Source of the DNA: Klebsiella pneumoniae
GTDB lineage: Bacteria > Pseudomonadota > Gammaproteobacteria > Eutrophobiales > Eutrophobiaceae
Assembly: GCA_945878555.1 (NCBI GenBank)
Contig: CAMDWI010000003.1
Span: 84,287-148,286 of the forward strand
Direction of reading: 5' to 3'
Length of the DNA: 64,000 bases
The notes beneath the pieces were generated by a model. The model did no database searches. It saw nothing but the letters and a program-made list of their open reading frames with translations, and was not told where the DNA came from. Position 1 is the stretch's first letter. Every line of letters begins with the position of its first letter. Below are positions 17,514 to 24,993 of the stretch, piece by piece. Made by a program: the position numbers and the translations under genes.

Positions 17514-18284
17514 ATGTCGGACACAGAGTTGAAACAGTCAGATACAGCACCACCACGGCAACGCAGACGCCACCGGCCCAGTGTCGCCTTCGGCAAGTGG
17601 ATTCTCCAGCATATCGAACGTGCATTGATCCGTTATTCAATCGTTGATGATGTACCAATATTTGATGCGCACCAGTTTGCGTGGACAGCCCCGCTGGAAG
17701 CAGACTGGAAAAAAATCCGCCAGGAGCTGGATACGATCCTGAAAAGCCAGGACAAACTGCCAAACTTCCAGGACATATCAAAAGACCAGATCAACATTAC
17801 CCAGGACGACCGCTGGAAAACGTTTTTTCTGTACGGCTATGGCTACAAGATGAAGAGTAACTGTGACCTGTGTCCGGAGACGACCCGTATTATCGAATCT
17901 GTCCCCGGGATGTTGACCGGATTTTTCTCGGTGCTGGCGCCGGGCAAACACATACCTCCGCACCGCGGGCCGTATAAAGGTCTGTTACGCTGCCATCTCG
18001 CCTTGCAGGTACCGGAGCCAGCGGAGCAGTGCTGGATCAAGGTAGGTGATATGTCTGCCAACTGGCAGGAAGGTCGATGTCTGGTGTTTGATGATACCTA
18101 TGTACATCAGGTCCAGAATAATACGGAGGGCACCCGTGTAGTTCTGTTTCTGGATGTAATCCGTCCTATGCGTTTCCCCGGGTCCTTGCTGAACAGGATT
18201 GTCATCCGTTTGATACGGATGTCTCCGTTTATCCAGGATGCCATTCGCAACCAGCGTGCCTGGGAATACCGGATAGGTACCTGA
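17514..18284 (+). CDS. Aspartyl/asparaginyl beta-hydroxylase-family dioxygenase (LpxO-like)
   Basis: A 256-residue Fe(II)/2-oxoglutarate oxygenase. Diagnostic blocks are IPPHRGPYKGLLRCHL (H150, R160, H161) and FDDTYVHQVQNNTEGTRV (D194, H198, R208). In this family LpxO hydroxylates a lipid A acyl chain. As the last gene of the ceramide arm, 40 bp after the Tam41-like gene, it could hydroxylate the ceramide acyl or base chain. It may equally act on lipid A or a protein. Near the C-terminus a basic-hydrophobic stretch (NRIVIRLIRMSPFIQ) may associate with the membrane. Confidence 0.8.
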   Translation: MSDTELKQSDTAPPRQRRRHRPSVAFGKWILQHIERALIRYSIVDDVPIFDAHQFAWTAPLEADWKKIRQELDTILKSQDKLPNFQDISKDQINITQDDRWKTFFLYGYGYKMKSNCDLCPETTRIIESVPGMLTGFFSVLAPGKHIPPHRGPYKGLLRCHLALQVPEPAEQCWIKVGDMSANWQEGRCLVFDDTYVHQVQNNTEGTRVVLFLDVIRPMRFPGSLLNRIVIRLIRMSPFIQDAIRNQRAWEYRIGT

Positions 18285-18295
18285 ATGCTGCCCGG

Positions 18296-18320
18296 ATCAG
18301 GCGCCGGTTTCTGGCCTGAT
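18296..18320. terminator. Hairpin between convergent lipid arm and transglycosylase gene
   Basis: Perfect 7-bp arms ATCAGGC (18296-18302) and GCCTGAT (18314-18320) around an 11-base loop, placed in the 57-bp gap between two convergent genes. There is no real U-tract: GTAAATTTC follows on the plus strand. It is a possible bidirectional terminator or simple RNA structure. Confidence 0.45.
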
Positions 18321-18341
18321 GTAAATTTCAAATAACGGGAT

Positions 18342-20474
18342 TCAGCTTTTTTCACGCGGCAACGGGGTCTCGGCGGCAGCCTTTACCGAACGTGTCAACC
18401 TGAGGTAATTATTATAAAGCGTTCTGATCTCACGCACATAAGCAACTGTCTGCCCGCACTGACACTCACGTACAGTTTCGCCATTGTTCTTGTAGGGTCT
18501 GGACATCTTCAACATGGCCAGCTCGACATTATTAAACCAGCGGTTTTTGTCCAGCTTCATCTTTTCTGCAAGACTTCTTGCCCGCTGCACACGGTTATAG
18601 CCCGAATTATACGCGGCAAGTGCGAACCACAACCGATCTGACAGGGGCAGTTCTTCTTCAAACTGGCTGCGTAACCGATCCAGATACAGAACCCCTGCAT
18701 GGATACTGTTGTCCGGGTTGTTCAGGTCGCCCACATCAATAGTTTGCGCCGTTGCCGGCAGCACCTGCATCAGGCCAGACGCTCCGGAGGATGAAACAGC
18801 ACGCGGATTAAACCGGCTTTCCTGATACATCAAGGCTACGATCAGACGCCAGTCGAAACTGAAATGGTCCGCATACTTGTGCACGATATCATCATAGGGA
18901 GAGAGCTGATCTATACTGGCAAACAGACTCGAATCGGTATTTCTCAGATCGGGTTTTTCGATATATCTTGAATAGATAACGTTGTAAAAACCCTTGCGGT
19001 ATTCCGTTTCGATAAATTTATTCAACTCGGTCAACAACTGTGAATCGGCCTGACGCACAAGCCACACCAGAGGATCGGACTCACCCAGTGGCAGTAAAGA
19101 TTTCAGGTTCAGCTGACGTGAAAATTCCGCATTGGCCTCATGACTGCCGATAACGGTCAGGTCATAGATTCCCCGGGCAATACCAAATAGCAGAGCCTCA
19201 GAGGTAATACCTGGATTTGCAACCAGTATCGTAAAGTTGATGCCCTCCTGATCCCGGATCCGCTCCAGCATGGGCAGATAGGGGCTGGATGCTGCCAGGT
19301 GGATAATACGGCCTTCCAGGTCATGCGCATCAATCAGGATCTCATCATCGCGCCCGGCAATGACCGCTGTAGCATGGTTATACGGTATTGTTGCTGCAGT
19401 ATGGGCCATGGTCAGCGTCAGACTGGCAGGCATAGAGGCCGCGATTACATCACCATTACCCTCATTCAGATACTGATACATTTCTGCCGGGGTGTCAGCT
19501 ATTACCACATCAAGGCGCATACCGTGGCGATCGGCAAACTTCTTGATCAGATCATACTCAAATCCACGTAACCGCCCCCGGTCATGGTAATAATTGACCG
19601 GTCCCCGCGAGGTCACCAGACGCAACAACTTGCGTTTCTTAAGGTCAGCGATGTCCTCGCGATAACTTTTTGCCGTCTCCAGCTCAAGGTGCTTTTTATT
19701 CAGGAACCGGTTGAGCGAAGACTGCAACTGAACAGCGTCTCCCCGCACAGCCCAGTTCAGAAACATGTCCTCGGACAGGTCCATCAACACAGCCAGGTTA
19801 TAGCTGAAATCCAGATCGGAGGGTATTTGCAGACTATCAACCACGGCCAGGTCATAGCGACCGGACCTGACTCGATCGAATACTGTATAGACATCCTCAT
19901 TGTCAGCGATGCTGACCAGCTGCATGCCCGGGTGTTTATGGGCCAGCGAGGACAATAAAGGCCAGACCGGCGAGGTCGGACGAACAGCGATTTGCCTGAC
20001 GGACAGATCCGCGAGCGTTTTCAGTGGCTGACTGCCTGATCTTCCTATCACCTGGCGCCGTGATACTGCCCAGGGTAAGGTATAGAGGACTTCCCCTTCG
20101 GCGCTGCCTTTAACTGGTTCACGCAAGGCAGCAACCATATCAGCCTCCCCGTGCTCCAGTTTCTGACGCAGACTGTTTATGTCGGCAACCGGGATCCAGC
20201 GCTGGGTCAGACCCTCACCCAGGGCGAACTGATCCAGCAGGGCTGTTTCATGTGCACTGATTTCCGGAGCACCCGGCCAGACTGGGATCAGGATGCGCAG
20301 TTGCGGCAGCTCGGCTTTCCCGGGTTTTACAGAAACCTGATTCGGGACGGATACTATCGTGGTTGTTACCTGCACCGCATCCCGCCTGTGGGCAGGAAAA
20401 CTGGAGAACACGAAGACCAGCAGTACAACGGGGACAACTAAACGAAATAAAATGGGTATGGCTCGGTTAAACAA
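18342..20474 (-). CDS. MltF-like lytic transglycosylase with two solute-binding domains
   Basis: A 710-residue membrane-anchored or periplasmic peptidoglycan lytic transglycosylase. After an N-terminal hydrophobic segment (residues 7-28) come two domains resembling SBP_bac_3 amino-acid-binding proteins (about 50-285 and 290-510) and a C-terminal SLT domain with catalytic Glu552 in ALMYQESRFNP, then SSGASGLMQVLP and FALAAYNSGY. E. coli MltF is about 518 residues with one such sensor domain, so the extra domain is unusual in length. It may gate wall cleavage by a peptide or muropeptide ligand. It stands alone between convergent and intergenic sequence. Confidence 0.87.
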   Translation of the reverse strand: MFNRAIPILFRLVVPVVLLVFVFSSFPAHRRDAVQVTTTIVSVPNQVSVKPGKAELPQLRILIPVWPGAPEISAHETALLDQFALGEGLTQRWIPVADINSLRQKLEHGEADMVAALREPVKGSAEGEVLYTLPWAVSRRQVIGRSGSQPLKTLADLSVRQIAVRPTSPVWPLLSSLAHKHPGMQLVSIADNEDVYTVFDRVRSGRYDLAVVDSLQIPSDLDFSYNLAVLMDLSEDMFLNWAVRGDAVQLQSSLNRFLNKKHLELETAKSYREDIADLKKRKLLRLVTSRGPVNYYHDRGRLRGFEYDLIKKFADRHGMRLDVVIADTPAEMYQYLNEGNGDVIAASMPASLTLTMAHTAATIPYNHATAVIAGRDDEILIDAHDLEGRIIHLAASSPYLPMLERIRDQEGINFTILVANPGITSEALLFGIARGIYDLTVIGSHEANAEFSRQLNLKSLLPLGESDPLVWLVRQADSQLLTELNKFIETEYRKGFYNVIYSRYIEKPDLRNTDSSLFASIDQLSPYDDIVHKYADHFSFDWRLIVALMYQESRFNPRAVSSSGASGLMQVLPATAQTIDVGDLNNPDNSIHAGVLYLDRLRSQFEEELPLSDRLWFALAAYNSGYNRVQRARSLAEKMKLDKNRWFNNVELAMLKMSRPYKNNGETVRECQCGQTVAYVREIRTLYNNYLRLTRSVKAAAETPLPREKS

Positions 20475-20699
20475 GCGACTCCCCCCTTATTGAAGTGGCA
20501 GCACTATACGATGATTTGAGGACTATTTCTATATATAGGTAGTATCTTCAGAAAGGATACATAATATTGTATCCGTCTGTCTGACCTGCGTAGCACCGGA
20601 TGACTTTTGTTGTTAAACTATCGATGTCACTCCATACCGGACTGATAGATAAATTAAACCCACATTTATTCAGAGACTTATGACGGGCGTGAACACACA
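20475..20699. promoter_or_regulatory. Upstream region of the transglycosylase gene with inverted repeat
   Basis: A 225-bp gap between murU and the transglycosylase gene, both on the minus strand. It contains a 20-bp inverted repeat at 20555-20574 with perfect 7-bp arms GGATACA/TGTATCC around six bases, and a nearby CTATATATAG palindrome at about 20529. Either could be an operator for the transglycosylase gene. No -35/-10 pair is clear enough to call. Confidence 0.4.
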
Positions 20700-21368
20700 C
20701 TAACTTCTCGTGGCAAGCAGTCTGTCAAGTTGTGCAAGTCGCTCCGGCGTCCCGATATCGAACCATTGACCATTGAAATATTGGCCACTGACCTGCTCAT
20801 TCAACATGGCCTGTTTTAATAACGGGACCAGTGAAAAGAGTTGGGTATCGGTTCCAAGAAACATACGGGGGTCATAAATGCCTATGCCGCTATAGGTATG
20901 CAATGTCTGCCCGGATTTCGATAACAGGCCGCCCTTCAGGGCAAAATCACCAGCCGGGTTGTGCGCCGGGTTGTCCACCATAACCAGATGGGCCAGCCCG
21001 TCCGGACGGACTGGCAGGGCACGGTAATCAAAGTCGGTCCATATATCTCCATTAACCAGAATAAACGGCACGTCCCCCAGCAACGGCAAGGCCTTGCGTA
21101 TGCCCCCGCCCGTTCCCAAAGGCTCTTCGCCTTCATGGGAATACTGGATATGCACCCCGAAACTGTCACCATCGCCAAACCAGTCCTGTATCATTTCACC
21201 CAGTCTGCCGGTGTTTATTACAATATGATCTACCGAGGCGGCCACAAGCGACTCTATATGATACTGCAACAAGGGTTTGCCGCCGGCCTGCAACAAGGGT
21301 TTAGGCGTATGCAGACTCAATGGCCTCATCCGCTCTCCCTTGCCTGCAGCCAGTATCATTGCTTGCAT
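20700..21368 (-). CDS. murU: N-acetylmuramate 1-phosphate uridylyltransferase MurU
   Basis: A 222-residue nucleotidyltransferase. The N-terminal signature is MILAAGKGERMRPLSLHTPKPL, followed by PLGTGGGIRKALPLLG and the metal/sugar site LVNGDIWTDFD. In pseudomonads and relatives MurU makes UDP-MurNAc in the peptidoglycan recycling bypass with the kinase AmgK. No amgK gene lies next to it here; the neighbour is a lytic transglycosylase, which would produce muropeptides for recycling. A general sugar-phosphate nucleotidyltransferase is the alternative. It is divergent from kdsD. Confidence 0.82.
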   Translation of the reverse strand: MQAMILAAGKGERMRPLSLHTPKPLLQAGGKPLLQYHIESLVAASVDHIVINTGRLGEMIQDWFGDGDSFGVHIQYSHEGEEPLGTGGGIRKALPLLGDVPFILVNGDIWTDFDYRALPVRPDGLAHLVMVDNPAHNPAGDFALKGGLLSKSGQTLHTYSGIGIYDPRMFLGTDTQLFSLVPLLKQAMLNEQVSGQYFNGQWFDIGTPERLAQLDRLLATRS

Positions 21369-21455
21369 GGGGTCTTATTCCTGTAAGCCAATGGCAACAT
21401 TGGCAGAATTATTCTTGGTAAAGGCATACATTTCAGATTGGGTGACCTTCCAGTA

Positions 21456-21483
21456 TTGATTTATGGCATCATTACAGTAATAA
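21456..21483 (+). promoter_or_regulatory. Candidate sigma-70 promoter for the kdsD operon
   Basis: TTGATT at 21456-21461 and TAATAA at 21478-21483 are separated by 16 bp, about 75 bp before kdsD in the divergent murU/kdsD gap. Sequence match only. Confidence 0.35.
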
Positions 21484-21557
21484 CTTCGACCGAACCGTCG
21501 AATCTGACGACCCGTCAGGCAGCATAAATATGAAAGACCGCACAGGCAACAATAGAT

Positions 21558-22532
21558 ATGGGTGACAGGGAAAAACTGCGACAACTTGGCCGGGCTGTTA
21601 TCGAGACCGAGGCAATGGCTGTTACCGACCTGCTCGGGCGCATTGATGACAACTTTGTGGATGCGTGCAAATTGATACTGGCCAGCAAGGGCAGGACCGT
21701 CGTCATAGGCATGGGTAAATCGGGCCACATTGCGAGCAAGATTGCCGCCACACTGGCAAGCACCGGCACACCGGCGTTTTTTGTACACCCAGGTGAAGCC
21801 AGCCACGGTGACCTCGGCATGATTACCCCGGACGATGTTGTCATCATGCTGTCCAATTCCGGTGAAACCGATGAGATCATCACCCTGCTGCCGGTAATCA
21901 AACGCTTGGGGATCCCGTTGATAGCCCTGACCGGCAAGCCGGAATCCACGCTGGCCAAAATTGCCACCACACATATCGACGTCAGCGTGACCCGAGAGGC
22001 CTGTCCACTCGGTCTGGCACCGACCGCCAGCACCACTGCCGCCCTGGTCATGGGTGATGCAATTGCTGTGGCACTGCTGGAGGCGAAGGGTTTTAGCAAG
22101 GAAGATTTTGCCCTGTCACATCCAGGAGGCGTCCTTGGCAGAAAACTGCTACTTCGCGTCAGTGATATAATGCATACAGGCAGCCGTATACCAAAGGTCA
22201 CACAAAATACGCTTCTGCGTGATGCCCTGATGGAAATGACGCGCAAGGGATTCGGTACTACCGCTATCATTGATGGCAACGATAGAGTGGCAGGCATATT
22301 CACCGACGGTGATGTCAGGCGCATGCTTGATAACGGTACCGACTTGCATACAAACAACATCGGCAATTTCATGACTACCGGTTGCAAAACTATTCAGGCA
22401 ACGGCTCTGGCCGCTGAGGCCGTTAAAATGATGGAAGATTATAAAATCAATGTGTTGCTGGTCGTGAATGACGATAACAGGCTCGTCGGCATCCTCAATA
22501 TGCATGATCTGCTGAGGGCGCGTGTTGTTTGA
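21558..22532 (+). CDS. kdsD: Arabinose 5-phosphate isomerase KdsD
   Basis: Interconverts ribulose 5-phosphate and arabinose 5-phosphate, the first step of Kdo synthesis for LPS. The 324-residue protein has an N-terminal SIS sugar-isomerase domain (VIGMGKSGHIASKIAATLAS, PGEASHGDLGMI, LSNSGETDEI) and two C-terminal CBS domains (about 205-320). It begins the kdsD-kdsC-lptC-lptA-lptB-rpoN run and overlaps kdsC by 11 bp. Confidence 0.95.
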   Translation: MGDREKLRQLGRAVIETEAMAVTDLLGRIDDNFVDACKLILASKGRTVVIGMGKSGHIASKIAATLASTGTPAFFVHPGEASHGDLGMITPDDVVIMLSNSGETDEIITLLPVIKRLGIPLIALTGKPESTLAKIATTHIDVSVTREACPLGLAPTASTTAALVMGDAIAVALLEAKGFSKEDFALSHPGGVLGRKLLLRVSDIMHTGSRIPKVTQNTLLRDALMEMTRKGFGTTAIIDGNDRVAGIFTDGDVRRMLDNGTDLHTNNIGNFMTTGCKTIQATALAAEAVKMMEDYKINVLLVVNDDNRLVGILNMHDLLRARVV

Positions 22533-23058
22533 TCTGCCCACAGTTCTGAAAAAGGCCGCTTTGATACGGCTCGCCGTATTTGATGTTGATGGCGTATTGA
22601 CGAATGGTGACATTATCTATACCAGCAACAATCACGAGCAGAAGGTTTTCCATGTCCATGACGGGCTGGGACTGAAAATGCTGATGCGCAGTGGATGTGA
22701 AGTTGCCATTATCACTTCGCGTAACTCTGCAATAGTGTCAACAAGAATGGCGGAACTGGGTATTGTCCACGTACTGCAAGGGCAGGAGGACAAGCGCACA
22801 GCCATGATGTCGCTGATGCAAAGGCTGGGTATCGATCCGGCCGGGGCGGCCTATACCGGGGATGATCTGATTGATCTACCGGCCATGAAACTGTGCGGCC
22901 TGTCCTTCGCCGTTGCCAACGCACATCCTCTGGTAAAGTCGAACACGGACTGGACGACAGAAAAGCCGGGTGGTTCGGGCGCGGTTCGGGAAGTGTGTGA
23001 ACTGTTACTCAAGGCGCAGGGCAAACTGGACGCCATCTATGCTGAATACCTGCGCTAG
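22522..23058 (+). CDS. kdsC: Kdo 8-phosphate phosphatase KdsC
   Basis: HAD-superfamily phosphatase of 178 residues that removes phosphate from Kdo 8-phosphate. The nucleophile motif is VFDVDGVLTNG near residue 20; motif II is IITSRNS; the acidic motif IV is YTGDDLIDLPAM. It starts at GTG 22522 inside the end of kdsD, indicating coupled translation, and ends 24 bp before lptC. Confidence 0.94.
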   Translation: MLFDLPTVLKKAALIRLAVFDVDGVLTNGDIIYTSNNHEQKVFHVHDGLGLKMLMRSGCEVAIITSRNSAIVSTRMAELGIVHVLQGQEDKRTAMMSLMQRLGIDPAGAAYTGDDLIDLPAMKLCGLSFAVANAHPLVKSNTDWTTEKPGGSGAVREVCELLLKAQGKLDAIYAEYLR

Positions 23059-23082
23059 AACAAAACCCATCCGGAGATTATC

Positions 23083-23652
23083 TTGTCACGACGTCTGATC
23101 CTGTTCCTGATTCTTGCCGTCGCCGCGGGTGGCAGCGGCTGGCTGATGAAAAGGATAGGCGGGACTGAACCTGTTACCTCCGTCAGTGACCAGCTCGATC
23201 CGGATTATTATATGGAAGATTTTACAACAATCTCCATGGATGAAAATGGCCTGCCTGCAAGTAAACTATACGCAGTATATATGGAACATAATCCGGTGGA
23301 TGACACGCTGGAGTTGTATGAACCGAACCTGGAGGTCTACCGGGGAGAGTCGGACCCGCTGAGGATTACAGCCGACAAGGGCTGGGTAACAAATAATAAC
23401 GAGGTCATTCTGTTACGCGGCAAGGTACGTATGTGGATCGAAAATGCGGCCGGTCAGGTAACATTGAATGTGGATACAACCGAAGTACGGGTATTGTTAC
23501 TTGAAGAATATGCAGAGACAGACCAGAATGCGACTATTGTTGCCAAACGAACTACAGTTAAAGGACGGGGAATCCGGGCACATTTTGATGATAACCGACT
23601 GGAAATACTGGATCATGAACAGACTACGATTGCGCCGCCTGATCGGATTTAA
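23083..23652 (+). CDS. lptC: LPS export protein LptC
   Basis: A bitopic inner-membrane protein of 189 residues that passes LPS from LptB2FG to LptA. One N-terminal helix (LILFLILAVAAGGSGWLM) is followed by a periplasmic beta-jellyroll with MEDFTTISMDENGLPASKLYA and DKGWVTNNNEVILLRGKV. The start is TTG 23083, well spaced from a GGAGA. Its last 38 bases overlap the start of lptA. Confidence 0.92.
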   Translation: MSRRLILFLILAVAAGGSGWLMKRIGGTEPVTSVSDQLDPDYYMEDFTTISMDENGLPASKLYAVYMEHNPVDDTLELYEPNLEVYRGESDPLRITADKGWVTNNNEVILLRGKVRMWIENAAGQVTLNVDTTEVRVLLLEEYAETDQNATIVAKRTTVKGRGIRAHFDDNRLEILDHEQTTIAPPDRI

Positions 23653-24169
23653 CCTTGGCCTGCTGATGTGCTTCAGCCCGGCCATGCTGTACGCCTTGTC
23701 GACTGACAAAAATCAGGACATCGAAATTGAGTCGAACTCTGCCTACCTCGACGATACAAAAAACGTCAGTGTCTATACGGGTAACGTAGTTGTCATCCAG
23801 GGCAGCATGCGGATCACCGGCGACAAGATGACAATTCTCTATAGCGAAAACAATGAACTGGACAAGATTATCATGGAGGGTCAGCCCGCGACCTTCCGGC
23901 AGATGCCGGATAACAGCACGGTCTACGATGAGGCAGAGGCGCTGGTAATGGAATACTACGAGAGCAGGAACCTTATCGTACTGGTTGACAAGGCACGGGT
24001 TAAACAGGGTGACCGTCGCCTGATAGCCGACCACGTTGAATATGACACCAACCTGAGCCAGGTCCGGGCCAATAGTAACGAAGCCAGCACAAGCAGTGAT
24101 CCAGCAGCAGACACCCGGGTCAAGCTGATAATCCCGGCCAGAAAAACAGGCACGGCCACCGGCAACTGA
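23615..24169 (+). CDS. lptA: LPS transport periplasmic protein LptA
   Basis: From ATG 23615, a 184-residue periplasmic bridge protein with a signal peptide ending near AMLYALS. The OstA-like fold is visible in [36 protein letters not shown] and [18 protein letters not shown] longer frame to 23468 runs inside lptC and lacks a signal sequence, so it is rejected. The C-terminus is low-complexity ([12 protein letters not shown]). It is translationally overlapped with lptC and sits 44 bp before lptB. Confidence 0.93.
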   Translation: MNRLRLRRLIGFNLGLLMCFSPAMLYALSTDKNQDIEIESNSAYLDDTKNVSVYTGNVVVIQGSMRITGDKMTILYSENNELDKIIMEGQPATFRQMPDNSTVYDEAEALVMEYYESRNLIVLVDKARVKQGDRRLIADHVEYDTNLSQVRANSNEASTSSDPAADTRVKLIIPARKTGTATGN

Positions 24170-24213
24170 CCCCCCCTTTTATCGCTCACAGAAATACGGC
24201 TGCTACAACGCTC

Positions 24214-24939
24214 ATGGGAATACTGTCCGCCAGAAACCTGTCCAAGAAATATCGTCGTCGCGAGGTGGTTCGCGATGTCAGCCTGACCGTAAACGAAGGC
24301 GAGATCGTCGGCCTGCTCGGCCCGAACGGGGCGGGCAAAACAACCAGTTTCCACATGCTGGTCGGGCTGATACCCTGTGACAGCGGCAATATTTTCCTAA
24401 ACGAGCAGGATATCAGTCATCTCACGATGGATAAACGCGCACGTCTGGGCGTTGGTTACCTGCCCCAGGAATCTTCAATCTTCCGAAAACTGTCGGTGGA
24501 AGACAATATCATGGCCATCCTGGAAACACGTCCGGATATCACCACGGAAGACGCGAAGGCCCAGCTGGAAGCGTTATTGCAAGAGTTTCACGTATCGCAC
24601 CTGCGGGGCAGCCTGGGCATGAGTCTTTCTGGCGGAGAGCGCAGGCGCGTTGAAATCGCGCGTGCACTTGCAGTTAACCCCAAGTTCCTGCTGCTGGACG
24701 AGCCGTTTGCCGGAATTGACCCGATATCGATCGCGGATATCCAGCGTATCGTCAAATATCTGAGCGAGCGCGGTCTCGGGATCCTGATCACCGACCACAA
24801 CGTCCGTGAAACGCTGGGATCCTGTGATCGGGCGTATATTGTCAATGATGGACGTATAATTGCCGAAGGGACACCTGAACAGATACTCGCCAATGAACAT
24901 GTCAGGGATATTTACCTCGGCAACCAGTTCAGAATGTAG
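24214..24939 (+). CDS. lptB: LPS export ABC transporter ATPase LptB
   Basis: A 241-residue cytoplasmic ATPase that powers LPS extraction by LptFG. It shows Walker [11 protein letters not shown], the Q-loop [18 protein letters not shown], the signature [15 protein letters not shown], Walker [13 protein letters not shown] and the switch His in [10 protein letters not shown]. Canonical lptFG are not adjacent; the only LptF/G-like pair in the window is in the ceramide cluster 9 kb upstream. Confidence 0.96.
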   Translation: MGILSARNLSKKYRRREVVRDVSLTVNEGEIVGLLGPNGAGKTTSFHMLVGLIPCDSGNIFLNEQDISHLTMDKRARLGVGYLPQESSIFRKLSVEDNIMAILETRPDITTEDAKAQLEALLQEFHVSHLRGSLGMSLSGGERRRVEIARALAVNPKFLLLDEPFAGIDPISIADIQRIVKYLSERGLGILITDHNVRETLGSCDRAYIVNDGRIIAEGTPEQILANEHVRDIYLGNQFRM

Positions 24940-24964
24940 ATATTTTTACAGGAAATGACAAATA

Positions 24965-24980
24965 TGGCGCGGTTTTTGCG
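24965..24980 (+). promoter_or_regulatory. Sigma-54-type -24/-12 motif before rpoN
   Basis: TGGCGCGGTTTTTGCG has GG at 24966-24967 and GC at 24978-24979 with the required 10-base spacing, close to the TGGCAC-N5-TTGCA consensus. It ends 13 bases before the rpoN ATG, so a start site 12 bases on would give an almost leaderless message. It may be an autoregulatory binding site or chance. Confidence 0.4.
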
Positions 24981-24993
24981 TTAAACTAACCGG

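Noticed and set aside
21375..21974. A 199-codon minus-strand frame across the murU/kdsD gap
   Set aside because: It overlaps kdsD antisense and the promoter gap, with no family match by eye.
21515..22387. A 290-codon minus-strand frame opposite kdsD
   Set aside because: It mirrors kdsD codon structure and has no domain; kdsD is unambiguous.
23468..23614. N-terminal extension of lptA
   Set aside because: It lies inside lptC and lacks a signal peptide; ATG 23615 begins a proper one.
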